A DNA stretch of 64,000 nt from Antedon mediterranea (lineage: Eukaryota > Echinodermata > Crinoidea > Comatulida > Antedonidae). The notes under the pieces are model-generated. The model worked only from the letters and a program-made list of their open reading frames with translations, made no database searches and was not told where the DNA came from. Every line of letters starts with the position of its first letter. Positions within the stretch are counted from its first letter, which is position 1. Positions 23,494-37,140 of the stretch are shown piece by piece. The stretch spans positions 4,469,001-4,533,000 of the forward strand of contig NC_092677.1 of assembly GCF_964355755.1 (NCBI RefSeq), read 5' to 3'. The translations under genes and the position numbers were made by a program.

Positions 23494-26400
23494 CAGGTTG
23501 TACTGAACGCAAACTGGCAGGATATTTTGAATATTTTTTGTTCATTTTCCACGAACTGGAGACGAAGACATATTACGACCCTTTTATTTAAATTTATTTG
23601 GATAGACCTCCATGTAAATTCATTAAAGGCTATAATGATTGTTTTATATTTTAATATGTGATAGTAGAAAATCATTGTGTATAATGAGGACTATGAATCT
23701 GATATTTACTTGCATTCTCATCTTTTTTAAATTTTATTTATAATGCTGGTAATGAATTTACTATTGAAAAAGTCATGTGTCCACTTATCTCAAATTGTGG
23801 CACACCTCTAACCTTGGTAGAACTGACTGTGTTCTATATGAGTACATTTAATTTGCCATATAGTAGTGTTTCCACCATACTTCAACCTGGTAATTGAATA
23901 CATTTCATCGGGGTAAAATTATCACCTTTAACATAAAGTATCCTCCTGAAACATGTATTTGTACTGTACTTTTCTACTATTCATTTAATTACTTAATACT
24001 AATTTGGGTGATTTATGTCTAACTTCAGGAATGATCTGAGGCTAGAAGAACGAATTTCTGTACATATAATTTATATAAAAAATAAACCAATGTTTTCCTA
24101 AAAATTTAACCCCTAGGTTGATAACTAACAAAGAAATTATTGAAATTGTGTTCTCACAATATATGTGTACTGTATCTACATATGCATACTGCTGTACTTG
24201 TTTTTAACCGCATAATGGCATTTAAAAAAAAGAATGTTTTATAATTATTATTTTATTTCCAAATATTAAAGGTCTGAAACAGAAACTAAATGTTACCAAA
24301 CTATGTTTTTGAAAATCTCTATGATATAATATAATAATATGAACATAATATTAAATTATATTGACTATTTTTGATAATCATCATGTCCTTATAAATTCAT
24401 TTATATTTCTTTTGTGTAATATAGTTCATATATTATGTATTAAATAAATTTGTAAGGCCCTATACTGTTTATATTTAAGGAAAGTTTATATACACTATTA
24501 TTTTATGCCTACCAATATTAGTATTAATTGGTTATAATTTTGTCTAATTGCATTGATTTTTTGTATAGGCCAATGGCATTAATGTTTTCTCAAATCAAAT
24601 TAGCCTAATAATGCCATATTTAGAAACATAATTCATTGATTTCTGATATTCTGTACTTGTGTATGCATTTCTAAAATAGTAGTATTTTATTTCATTTCAT
24701 TTATAATGTATGTATAAACTTTTATTCAGTTTTTTTTGACATTTTTAAGTTTAAAAATTATTAAAATACCTATCTACCTTTCTGTTATTGTTACTATTAT
24801 AATATTTTTTGAGGCAGATTGATTTCAATAAAAAAAATTTAAACAATTAATTTGATTTATACTGTACTATGTTAGTTCAGGAGATGAAGTGTGTGTTGGT
24901 AGAATCTGGTGTGTTGGAGGTTGGTGGTGATGTGAGGTGTATTTTTGTCACTTTAAGACCTAAATTAGATGTTTTCTGAAGAAAATAAGTAAGTGGATAG
25001 GCTTTCAAACAACTGCAAGAAGATTCACACAAAAATAATTACTTCCCAATAAAATAGTATGTAACAGTGTATATTACACTGGATTGAATAAACTCGAGCG
25101 GAAAAATAACACACATAACAAATCATTCATTTCCTTGTCGAAAAGCGCCCTCTCTAGTTTTCTATTAATTTATTAATAATTATTATTAATTAATGAGTAA
25201 TATAAACTTATTTTTAACATTTAATGCTGGAAGCTGATTCTACTCCTAACAAGGTGTCATACCTCCAAATTTCGTCAACGTATTCAAAGCACTTCAATAA
25301 ATATCACATTGAACATTAAAAATTAGGGTTATGGATAGAATTTTGCTTAAAAACATACAAAAAACATCGATAAAAAATACTTTTCGAATTGAAAAACATT
25401 TGAAACTTCTTTTATATGTTCAATATAGGTTGCTCTATTCACAGAAACAAAATTTCATTCATGAACGTTTTTTGTTGGTTGTTTTTTTCAAAATCGTTAT
25501 TAGGTTTAAAAAATGCATTGGAATTGTATGGTCTTTCATAAGTGTACATTTTGTAAAACGGTAAATTTAAAAAATCAGTAATATGGCTCGATAGTTATTT
25601 TTTTTTGCAATATGGATGGAGCAACCTATATTGAACATTTAAACCAAGTATCAAATGTTTTTGAATACGAAAACTATTTTTTATCGATGTTTTTTGTATA
25701 TGTTTTAAGCAAAATTCTATCCATAACCCTAATTTTTAATGTTCAATGTGATATTTATTGAAGTGCTTTGAATACGTTGATGAAATTTGGAGGTATGAAA
25801 CTTTGTTTGGAGTAGAATCAGCTTCCAGCATCAAATGTTAAAAATATGTTTATATTACTCATTAATTAATAATAATTATTAATAAATTAATAGAAAACTA
25901 GAGAGGGCGCTTTTCGACAAGGAAATGAATGTTTTTTTATGTGTATTATTTTTCCGCTCGAATTCATTCAATGTACTTTAATATACACTATTACATACTA
26001 TTTTATTGGGAAGCCCATTCGCTTCTTTTCTTCAGAAAACATCTAATTTAGGTCTTAAAGTCACAAAAATACACCTCACATCACCAACCTCAAACACACC
26101 AGATTCTACCAACACACACTTCATCTCCTGAACTAACATAGTACAGTATAAGTCAAATTAAATGTTTTAAATTTTTTTATTGAAATCAATATTCTGCAAA
26201 AAATATTATAATAGTAACAATAACAGAAAGGTTGAAAGGTATTTTAATATTTTTTAAACTTAAAAAGGTAAAAAAAAACTGAATAAATGTTTATACATAC
26301 ATTATAAATGAAATAAAATAACTAATATTTTAGTAATGCATACACAAGTACAGAATATCAGAAATCAATGAATTATGTGTCTAAATATGGCATTATTAGG

Positions 26401-27485
26401 CTAATTTGCTTTGAGAAAAACATTAATGCCATTGGCCAATACAAAAAATCAATGCAATTAGACAAAATAGTTACATAAACAATTACCAATACTAATATTG
26501 GTAGGCATAAAATAATAGTGTATATAAACTTTCCTTAAATATAAACAGTATAGGGCCTTACCAATTTATTTAATACATAATATATGAACTATATTACACA
26601 AAAGAAATATAAATGAATTTATAAGGACATGATTATCAATATAATTTAATATTATGTTCATATTATTATATTATATCATAGAGATTTTCAAAAACATAGT
26701 TTCTGTTTCAGACCTTTGATATTTGGAAATAAAACCTATAATAATTATAAAACATTCTTGTTTTCAATGCCATTATGCGGTTAAAAACAAGTACAGCAGC
26801 ATGCATATGTATATAGATACAGTACACCTATATATTGTGAGAACATAATTTCAATAATTTCTTTGTTAGCTATCAACCTAAATTATTAGGAAAACATTGG
26901 TTTATTTTTTATACATGTACAGAAATTCGTTCTTCTAGCCTCAGATCATTCCTGAAGTTAGACATAAATCACATAAATTAGTATTAAGTAATGGATATTA
27001 GATGAAGTACAGTACAAATACATGTTTCAAGAAGATACTTTATGTTAAAGGTGATAATTAGTTTAAATGTTACCCCAATGAAATTTATTCAATTACCAGG
27101 TTGAAGTAGTCTGGTGGAAACACTACTATATGTACTCATGTGGAACACAGTCTGTTCTACCAAGGTTAGAGGTGGGTGCCAACATTTGAGATAAGTGGAA
27201 ACATGACCTTTTCAATAGTAAATTCATTACCAGCATTATAAATAAAATTTTAAAAAGATGAGAATGCAAGTAAATATTAGATTCATAGTCCTCATTATGC
27301 ACAATGGTTTTCTACTATCACATTATTAAAATATAAAACAATCATATAGCCTTTAATGAATTTACATGGAGGTCTATCCAAATAAATTTAAATAAAAGGG
27401 TCGTAATATGTCTTTGTCTCCAGTTCGTGGAAAATGAACAAAAAATATTCAAAATATACTGCCAGTTTGCGTTCAGTACAACCTG
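23494..27485. mobile_element. 4-kb foldback (giant inverted repeat) element
   Basis: The left arm, 23494 to about 25436, begins CAGGTTGTACTGAACGCAAA. The right arm, about 25616 to 27485, is its reverse complement and ends GCGTTCAGTACAACCTG. Arms of about 1.9 kb are very similar throughout, with small indels, and leave a spacer of about 180 bp. No meaningful ORF is present. Gene C's flank lacks it at the equivalent place. Either a foldback transposon or a recent inverted duplication; CAGG/CCTG termini favour a transposon. Confidence 0.8.
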
Positions 27486-28226
27486 CTTAGTTTTTAATAC
27501 GAGTACTGCTTTCTATACACATAACTTTGATTTCTGCAACAAAAAAATTAAATTTTAATTACTGTAATAATCTAGGCATAGATTATGTTGACCAGGCCAG
27601 TGAGAGGACGATCGACTGTACAGTACTACCATAAGTCCTCTAGGTGGATACAACTTATTTCTTGTCTACAAAGTGTACAGTAGTATGCTAATAGTACTAT
27701 TATTAGATTAGGTAGTTGGAGTAGTTTGGAGAGATACATCTATTTATAAGAGAGTACTTTATATTTATAGATATAATACCAATAGGTACCATGTATTGGG
27801 ATGCAATTCAACAGTTATGAATAAAAAAAACTCTGTATGCTTTTTTCTGGCTGTGAAATATAAAATTGTTAAATGAAAAAGAAAATTTAGGGTGATCATC
27901 CCAGTATTTACAGTCTAAATTTGATCTTTATGCAACAATAGGCATAAACGATTTTTTAATTAACAGGTATAAAAGCAAATTAAAAGCCCTACGTATTCTG
28001 TATGTTGGAAGAAATAAGCATAAGTGCAAATAAATCCTTGACCACAGGATGTAATTCACTATTTGGAATCTGTAGTACACGACTGTGTTGGACCATAATG
28101 TGGTCCAGGTTGACGGGCCAGGAATGATGGTAGTGCCCAGTATACAGTGTAGTTTAGCCTCAAGGCAATACCATGTAGCTGGATTAGCTTGGAGAAATAC
28201 ACTAGAGATTTCATGAGATTTCAATA

Positions 28227-31200
28227 GGGTTGGTGAAATCTGTCCATAATAGGTTACTTTTCTGTCCATAATAGGGGACTTTCTGTCCATAATAGGGACT
28301 AGAGGGCGCTGTTGTTTGTCCATAATAGGTAACTTTCATAATTGGCTGTCCAAAATAGGCGACTTTTTGTCCACAATACTCGAGTTTATTGGAGTAGTGC
28401 GCCATCCATTGTGTTGTCCATAATAGGTGATTTTGTTGGCGTACTCGTACATACGTAGTTTATTTCGCGAGTAGAAGTAATAATATTATTAGTTAATACT
28501 AATTTGCTTTCTCTTCAGACTTCGAGGCTACCTAGGCCTAGCTAGTAGGAGGCCTAGGCCTAATTAGTATAATTATTTAAGTCTCTCTAGCCTCTAGGCC
28601 TAGCCTAGGCTAGTCCTATTTTAGTTAGGCTACCTCAGTCAGGCCTAGGCCTAGGCCCTAGTACTACTACTAGCTTAGCTGGAGTCCATTTGTTATTGTC
28701 CACTAATGAAATGTGAGCTTTTTTTTTCTAGGCCTACCTTACAGCAGGGGAGGAATACAAATGACATGGGCTCATATTAGGTAGATAGGTTTCCTACTAC
28801 AAACACCTAGGCCTATCCTCATTATCTGTTTTTTTATTATTTTATTTTTTTAATATGAATATTTTACAGACTAGGGCCTATGCCTACTCGTAACTATACT
28901 GCCTAACTGCAGGTCAGGTCTGGCGGACTAGTCACTATACAGTCTTTTACTAATACCACTGCCACCACAGCCCACTACTATACTTTGAAGACCGAAATCA
29001 GCTACTACTAGCCTAGTCTACTAGACCTATTGGTAGTTTGTCTTCAAATCACAGACATCTAGATTGCTAGATTGACCTATTTAAATTTTTGTTTTTTTAA
29101 ATTATTTTTTGAATGAATGAGTCTTATCCAGACAGTTCGAACAGTTAGTAGGTTGGCAGTATAGTAGAGCCAGAGCTATTGTTACTGTATGTTATTAATT
29201 ATGTCATCTATTTAAATCTCAATTTTTCCATATTTTTTGCATGTATCACAGATTGTGTACAGTGTATCTTCTGATCAATGTTATAGTACAGTAGCATGGA
29301 CATTAACCAGGGTAAGTAACAGATAGGCCCAACTTACAATTGAAGAATAATACTTTACATACACTACCCACTAGGCCTACATCTTTTAGGACATTTTTCA
29401 AAATCCCAAGAAAAAGCCTATTTAGAAAAAGTATTTGTTTGCAAAAGTAATCTTCGGAAAAAAAGGATACAATTTAGTCAAACATTTTCAGAGAGACAAA
29501 CTGAATTTTATCAGTACCGTAGTAGAAAAACTGACAATACATGAAAATTAATTTTTAACATTCTGATTTGAAATATTCTATTCATTTGAATTGCTAAGAA
29601 ATTAAAAGTAGATATTTTTTTTTTCATTCATTATAAACATTACAATCACAGTACAAAGAATAGATAAATCCACTAACAAATTCATGCAGAAAATATTTCA
29701 AAATTTAATTGAATGTTATATTATTAAAGCATTCATTCAATAAAGCATTTGTCTTTAAAACATTTAATATCAGTTTTCATATAGTGAGTATGGTAATAAT
29801 TGACTCTAACAACTGGTATAAACTTAAATTTAGTAAAACAATCCTACATATCTTTTTTTAAATGCAATAAAATATTTAAACATAACTGTTTCCCACCATA
29901 CTGTTTCCCACCATACAACATGAAAATTTGTCTCAGCATTACTAAGATTGAAGTTACTTGCATTATAAAATACTTAAACATTATTATAGTATTTAAATGC
30001 TTCCTTTTTTTTTATTATAGGCATACAGATGTTTGATATTCTGCTCATATACAGTATGCTGCTGAAATGAAAAAGTACATCACTTTAACGTATTATTTTT
30101 GATCATAATCATCGATCAATAATTATAGTAATAAACATAATAATTATGGTTCATTTTATTTATCCTTGCTATTTTTTAAATTGTAGTTTAACCATGTTTT
30201 TACACTTTTAAAATTAATATAATTCAGTATTTTTTAAATGTGATTTAGATTTTGAATAAACTGTTCTGAATACAGAACAAAGGTGTTGCTTGTACACTGC
30301 GTGTATGTAAACTTGATTTATTGTCGTATTTCTTATTATTAAACATTAAAATTGATTCATTTAATTAAACAATATAATAAATGGATGAGATGTGCTGCTG
30401 TTGATACACTTTAGACTGGGATGGTTTGTCATTGAGCTATGTGGATCCAGAATTTTGAAATAGGGGAGGACCTAAAATGACGAAATGAAGTGCTGAACTG
30501 TGATGTCTTTTTCAATATTAAATTGATTTTTATTATTACTGTTAACAAAACAAAATAAGTCCAAAGAAAAAAAAATACAATTACATTGAAACACCAATGC
30601 ATTTATAAAAATAACAGTTTACATGTTTATTATCTTAAAAAAATTAAACTTTATAAATATTATTATTAGAGTATATGGGTATTTTTTATTTTTGTAAAAG
30701 AACGTGTGGGTTTGGTGATTTATTTAAACTTGCAATAGTATGGTAAGTTGCGTAATGTCTGTCCGTACTATCAAACCTAAAATGAAGTTCAAATTAAATT
30801 ATTTGTTGCTGAATAAATTTCACATTTCATTATTATTATTAGTGGACAATAACAAATGGACTAGGCCTAGGCTAGTAGTACTAGTAGGCCTATAGAGGTA
30901 GCCTAGCTAACTAGCTAGGCCTAGGCTAGAAAGACTTAAATATTTATATACTAATTAGGCCTCCTAGGTAGCCTCGAAGTCTGAACAGAAAGCAAATTAG
31001 TATTACTTCTACTCGCGAAATAAACTACGTATGTACGAGTACGCCAAAAAATCACCTATTATGGACAACAAAATGGATGGCGCACTACTCCAATAAACTC
31101 GCCTATTGTGGACAAAAAGTCACCTATTTTGGACAGCCAATTATGAAAGTCACCTATTATGGACAAACAACAGCGCCCTCTAGTCCCTATTATGGACAGA

Positions 31201-31255
31201 AAGTAACCTATTATGGACAGAAAAGTAACCTATTATGGACAGATTTCACCAACCC
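28227..31255. mobile_element. 3-kb DNA transposon with long inverted repeats carrying TGTCCATAATAGG iterons
   Basis: The left arm (28227 to about 28712) begins GGGTTGGTGAAATCTGTCCA; the right arm (about 30822-31255) is its reverse complement. Within each arm about seven copies of TGTCCATAATAGG or variants occur every 20-45 bp, then an AGGCCTAG-rich segment. The 2.1-kb middle is AT-rich and noncoding, so the element is probably non-autonomous. The repeat gives spurious frames reading YYGQK repeatedly. No superfamily assigned; target duplication unclear. Confidence 0.8.
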
Positions 31256-31564
31256 CGCTCTGAGATTTGGTGTGTGATGATTCAGTTTGATAATTAGCTG
31301 TGAAAAAAAATTGAATTATGAAGAAAATATTGTAAAATATAACAAGGAAGTTATACTATAGTATAATTAAGGGGTAACCGTAAAATATATTATAATAATA
31401 AATGCAATGGGAATTACTATTACTACTAATATTATGTATACAATATTACAGTTAAATTCATAGGTCGATATTATTTTATTATTATAAGGAAATCTGTTTT
31501 AGAATGAGAAAAAACCGTCCCAACCTAGATTTGAACCCAGCTATCAATAAAGCTATAAAGCTAT

Positions 31565-31700
31565 TGGTACGAGTTGACCAATTATTTGGGTACGAGTTAG
31601 CCAAGTTTGGTACGAGTTGACATGGGTACGTTACGGGTTGACCAGCACCCTAGAATACGGATAAAGATCAACCCGTACTCCCATGCCGACTCGTTCCCAT
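31565..31700. repeat. Short imperfect tandem repeat GTACGAGTTGACC
   Basis: Four or more copies of GGTACGAGTTGACC-like units (GTACGAGTTAGCC, GTACGAGTTGACATGG, TTACGGGTTGACC), with inverted forms (GACTCGTACCC) near 32060-32110. No gene here. Confidence 0.6.
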
Positions 31701-32338
31701 CCCATGGTAGAATACTACTTACATGTTAGTTTAGCCTAGCTGGGCTAACCTACCTCACCTCTCACATGCCCTCCTGAAAAAACGCGACCGAAATTACTGG
31801 AACCCTACCCTAGCCTACTAGATCTAGATAGTAGTGATCCGTAGTACCATGGAACTATAATAAATGGTAGACGTACTAGTACTGTGTAGTATATGTTAAC
31901 ATGTCTTGCTCTACGAGGCCTTTTTATGCTCATAGGATGGCTTTTTTGGGCGTCCCAATGTAGGCCTATGCCTAAAGCTAGGACAGATTTCCCATTCCAG
32001 CAGGCCTGTAGCCTATGCTCTAGTAGGGCGGCCGGGTGTACTCTGGTCGATTCACCCCTGGTTGACTCGTACCCATGCCAACTCGTACTTAACTTCCTAC
32101 CCTAAACTCGTATCCAACCAAATAATTGGTTGATTTCCTGCTAGACCAGTAGGCCTAGCCTAGCTACAATATTCATTATGCTCGCTAAAAAGGTAGATGA
32201 GCTACTAGACTAATTACGTAATTCGTATAATAATAACAATAATTGACTAGGCCTAGTCTAGAAGGCCTAAAAGCGGCGGAAACACCTATCCATTCTTGTA
32301 TGGCAGTACGAAAACCTGCCTATGATTGTGGGTGTCAC

Positions 32339-32410
32339 GAAACCTAAGACCACGAAAGCTAAGACCCCCTAAGACCTAAGATCACGAAAGCTAAGACCCA
32401 AGACCTAAGA
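32339..32410. repeat. Tandem repeat CCTAAGACCACGAAAGCTAAG
   Basis: About three imperfect units built from CTAAGACC and ACGAAAG. Together with 31256-32338 it forms a noncoding spacer between the 28-kb transposon and pseudogene B. Confidence 0.6.
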
Positions 32411-32840
32411 TTACAAATATTTAACACACACTGTGCTACAGACAGTGTACCGTGTGTTAAAAGTACAGCATTTATAGCAGACAGCAACGTGTATAACGTG
32501 CTATAGTTTTACAGATAGCACCTGTGGACAGTAGCAGAATCGGGTGCAAAGTTAAACATATATACATTGTGATGTCAGTCAATAGGCCTACTCTTCTGAA
32601 GTCAGGAACAAAACAACGACAATCAGCTAAATTCATTCGTACTTTATTTACGTATTTACTTGTTACAATTGCACAAAGTAGACCAGACTCGACGCTGTAT
32701 TCACAGTGAACGACGGATCCAGATCGTTAAATAGAGCAAGTAGGCCTATATACATGACTGAAATTATAAGCAATGCTGTAGGACCTACATACATTTTTTA
32801 CTCTTATACTATTGGTATTACGATGACTGCTATCTTTCAG

Positions 32841-35367
32841 GTTTTGCTAGGACTAAGCAGTTCCGTGACGACTTTAGTTGGTCAATACTTTGGAAAATAG
32901 GATGTAAAAAATGCGAAAGTTATTGTGAAGTCAGCGGTTATTTTTCTATGTAAGTCAAAAAAAGAAAGGGAATTCCTGCTCAGTCTATCGAGGTAATCCT
33001 CATCATACAAGTTTAGGGTACTAACAACATTATAATCCTCGGTGACCTAATGAATACAATTCAGGCCTTTGTGTCGTAACAAGAATGCATATTAGTATGT
33101 CCTTTGTAGCTTATTATCAACTGTTAAGATTATTGAAATTCTTGGTCGAAACTAGAATAAAATGAATTCTATGCTTATGTACCACTGACCGTCAAAGAAC
33201 ACTATCACATGAAACGAATGAGGGACCGGCGCAAATGTATCAACACTTCCTATTCAGAAGAAACGTTTGGGTGTGGTCAAGCACTTAATATTATGTGTTC
33301 TATTGTTAACTGATATTATATGTTTCTGTATTATATTGGGGCTTTCGTTTGTAGCTGCTGTTACACTCTTCTTGTCACGAGATTATGTTGGATATATTTA
33401 CACCTATGATAGGTATGTATGCAAATTAATAAAATACACCTGTTCCACGTCACGTGCGATTTTCGATATAGGTATTATTATAGAATTATTGGCCTCTGAA
33501 AGAAATTAAGGTATTTATGACGTTATCGTATTCTAAAGTTGCTCAACTTCACAATGAATTTGGTTGTTTGTTAAGTTGATTTAAAGAAATTTAAAGTACT
33601 GCTCGTTATGACATTTTCCTCTTTATTTAATGTCTACATAGTACATTGCTGTATACTTTCAGAATGGTTAGAGCATAGTGCATGATATAGTGTCTACTTA
33701 AATTCTACACTTTACCCATTTTTTATTCTGTATAATCATTTTCATGTTTTTCATTTTAAAAATTGTGTTTTACTTTCTAACTTTAAACCTTTATATACAA
33801 ACAAATAACTTTAACTTAAATAATTATTATTTATTGATTTATGATTATGTGAACTACCAATGTTACTTTATGTATCTCGGGTCCAAATCAAATTATCCCT
33901 GTTATTATTTATTCTTTAAGAATAAAAACAATAATTCCGCTAAATGTTATTGTTTATTTATAGAGAAATAATAACGGCATTTGCAAAGATAATACCCTTG
34001 ACTATCATAATGATTTTCTCTGCAACAATCGAAGTAAGTTTTCTTGTTTTTCCTGGCAGTGACATGAATAATTTGTTGTATTATTTTCTTATTTTTATAA
34101 TTCTAAATTAATATAAAGGTTGCGGTACACCACGTATATTAGTTCTGAAAAGAATGTTGCCCAAACGCCATGTTTTTAGATAGGCCTACGTTTGTCCTAT
34201 ATCAGCTCAACTTTATGTATGACACGCCATGTGTACCAAAATGTTTTTATTTTCGTCAATATTAAGCCGAATCGCCGTACAAAATCTAGACTACAAGTTT
34301 TATTACAATACGCCATTTTAACATACATGCATAATGAATTGTTTCTATTACTATCAGGCGATTGTCAAAGCAATATTACAAGCTATTGGTAGACAGAATA
34401 TTGGAACTGTTACCAGCTTGATTTCCTATTCATGTGCACTCCCACTGTCTTTTTTGTGTTTTGTTTGCATTTAAATTAGATTGGAAAGCAACAGGTACGT
34501 ACGTTTATTATCCTATTTCCCCCCCCCCCCTTTTTTTTCGTTTTTTTTTTCTGTTTTCTTTTTTATTTCTTTCTTTATTTTTCTATAATTGTTGTCACCA
34601 TCAGTAACTCAACATCATCATAATTATCTTCTTATCATCATCAATATAATTTATCTATATATATCACCATCGTCATCATCATTCTCACCCTTTCTTCTAA
34701 ATACCATTTATTCTTATTATTAAATTCACTTAAGAATATATATATATTTTGCAGGTCTTTGTGCTGGTATTATATTTGGTACTGTTCTAGAGGCATGCAT
34801 TCTTCTTGTGGTTTTATTTAACATAGATTTAAAAAAGAAAGCGGACTTGGTGAGTTTTGAGAATTTTATCGTCACTCCTCAATCCTGAAAACCCTGAGAA
34901 AATAAGGTAGATTTAGATTGAAATAAAAAAAACTTATTGCTTTAACTTGACGATGCAAGATACAATATTTGTTAAGTCAAAGTATCAGCTGTAGGCTTTT
35001 CCAAACCAGGACATATTGATGAATAGTTCGCTAGGTGTAGTGGCCAAACTTGTGGAAAGTATACCACCATTTAGGCATAGGCTACTTTTTAAATTCTTAG
35101 TAAGACCTATGTTGTTTTTCTTTTCTTTTAACATATTATGTGTCCTTATTTAAGGCTATCGAGAGATGTCGTGAAGAAGACTTAAGAACACATAATAGCG
35201 TTCAATCAAATGGAAAGTTACAACATGAGGGGAAAGAAGAGTCAAGTTCACTTATTGCGAACACCAAGTACATATTGAGCAAGACAACAATTATTATTAG
35301 AATATTAAACTTTGCAATTCCAATTTTACTCTTTTTAGCAAGTTTTTTTATGTATTTACTTTATTAA
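32841..35367 (+). pseudogene. MATE/SLC47-like pseudogene B (exons 10-15 only)
   Basis: Exon equivalents: 32841-32949, 33337-33412, 33964-34033, 34358-34494, 34755-34849, 35155-35367. Sequence, introns included, is nearly the same as gene D from 54724 on; homology begins abruptly at about 32548 inside intron 9, so exons 1-9 are missing. Lesions: an in-frame TAG at 32898-32900 where D has AAG; loss of the intron 10 acceptor (TATAT in place of TTTAG before 33337); and a 7-base insertion in exon 13 (137 instead of 130 bases) that shifts the frame. The C-terminal exon itself is open. It would encode at most a broken C-lobe. Confidence 0.9.
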
Positions 35368-35543
35368 AAAATTAAACAAAAAACCTATTAAAATGAATTA
35401 TGTTAAATATATATATACATTTTGCAAAGCACGCTCGTTGAGCTTATGCACTCTTTGTGTTCGTAATCAGTGTACCATGTCCCGCATACCTGGGCATGGC
35501 TCAGCCTATATATTGTGCCAGTTCTGTGAGAATGAGAAAAAGT

Positions 35544-35615
35544 CGCCCCAACCGAGACTCGAACTCGGACCGCCTGCTTGATATGCAGATGTCCTAACCA
35601 TTAGACCACTGGGGC
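35544..35615 (-). tRNA. tRNA-like gene, anticodon read as AUC (probably a pseudo-tRNA or SINE head)
   Basis: On the minus strand 72 bases fold into a full cloverleaf: acceptor GCCCCAG/TTGGGGC, D-arm GTCT/GGAC, anticodon stem TCTGC/GCAGG with loop ATATCAA, T-arm CCGAG-TTCGAGT-CTCGG, discriminator G. The anticodon read from the loop is ATC (codon GAU, Asp), unusual because eukaryotic Asp tRNAs carry GTC. The flanking ...TGAGAATGAGAAAAAG resembles another tRNA-like relic at 31500-31545. Gene D's matching flank lacks this block, so it arrived as an insertion. A tRNA-derived SINE is therefore likely. Confidence 0.5.
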
Positions 35616-35703
35616 TTTCATGGTATTGTTCGAACTCGATTGGATAACGACTCTTTAACATTCTCGGCGTGGTACGGCGGAACATATATATACGTTAAGT
35701 CTG

Positions 35704-35722
35704 GAAAAAAGCATCCACGCTA

Positions 35723-35781
<59 letters not shown>

Positions 35782-35797
35782 GCGTGGATGCTTTTTT
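35704..35797. repeat. (AT)n palindrome with inverted arms
   Basis: AAAAAAGCATCCACGCTAAT and its reverse complement flank about 50 bases of pure TA repeat, giving a near-perfect hairpin about 94 bp long that could extrude as a cruciform. Confidence 0.85.
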
Positions 35798-36099
35798 TAA
35801 AATGGTTTAATACGCATTCAACAACAGCAAGGAACTTACGAATTACATGTCAAAAGTCATGAGTTACAACTCATGACCTTGGAGTTGACGATTATTTTTC
35901 TAGCTTGACAAAGAATTAAGCTTCTTTGATTTTACGCGGATAATTTTAGTAACAGAAATAAATTTAATTGTAAAGCAATTCTCAGGCAAATAGAAGAGGA
36001 ACCATAAAGGATTTAAGAATATTACTTATGTATATATATTTTAAACTACTGTTGCTGTACATTCATGTAAAACACAAATTCTTTTTTTTTCTAATACTG

Positions 36100-37140
36100 T
36101 TATAATTACTATAATTATAAAAAAAAAAACTACACTGTACATATTTCTCCTTTCTTGTTTGTAAATAATTTTCTTGTCCATTTTTTGGTCTTTCCTCCTC
36201 TTTATCTTTTTTACTGTTAAACTTATTATTATCATTAGAAATAAAATGATCACCTGTTGTTATTGTATGATATTCTTCTTCTTTATTTCTTTTTGTACAG
36301 ATTGTGTGTCACAAATATCTCCAAAAGTTTAATGTCAATGATTATCAAAATGTCTTTCAAATACTTTAACTTAGTTCTAATAAGCTTTTCATCGTGATCA
36401 CATTATCAATCATATCTCCATAATTCATTACATATAAAATTCACTACACGTAAACTTTAGGTAAGGTTAAAAATATTAGCAAATAAAAACTTGTGCGTTT
36501 CAAGTTCATGCGCGTGAAATCACGCGTTAAAAATTTAAAAATCTCAAAATTAAGTTTTGATCAATTTAGAGCATATAGCCTATAATATACTTAGTAAACT
36601 ACTATCTATATGATATAAAATATACACTGCTTGGTAATTCGATGCCTCCCCTCAATTAAAAGCTAACTCAAAACATGCGTAACAATATACAAATATTCCA
36701 CAGCGCTTGTTCTATTCACCTTTACTTCGCAACATTCTATAAAAGAACTTTTTGTTTAGTATAACTAACTATAACTATTACGGACCTGTCTTGATTCCTC
36801 CGCCAAGGAGGTAAATCGATCGCGTGTGTTTGTTTGTCTGTTTGTTTGTTAGCAGGATTACTCAAAAAGTAATTACCAGGTCTTTACCATGAATGAATTC
36901 TGGACCACTTGTCCAAAAAACTTCATTTTTGTACAAGAGGCAAGAGTTATAATTTGTGATTTGTAATTTTAAAACATAATTTGATTTAATGTGCACGTTT
37001 TTTGATGCGAGTATTTTACAAAACCTATTTCTTTTCAAATTCACTCGTTTGATTTTCGCGTTGCTGTTCTATTGTTAGTCAACTGAAGCTATTGTTAATT
37101 GAAAGGCTTGTTACATAACCATTACACCAAACTCGCATAC
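36100..37140. repeat. Repeat block downstream of B, shared with 58350-59570
   Basis: Closely matches DNA downstream of gene D: TTTTTTGGTCTTTCCTCCTC, AATAAAATGATCACCTGTTG and CAAGTTCATGCGCGTGAAAT all recur. It contains the start of a CCTCCGCCAAGGAGG repeat (36799) with a TTTGTTTGTCTG run. Compared with D, the internal part of that repeat (59160-59340) is absent here. No gene seen. Confidence 0.75.

Noticed and set aside
25331-25564. 77-codon ORF in the foldback centre
   Set aside because: AT-rich, partly within the inverted arm, no family resemblance.
28211-28405. YYGQK-repeat peptide genes (also 31077-31277)
   Set aside because: They arise from the TGTCCATAATAGG iterons in both arms of a transposon.
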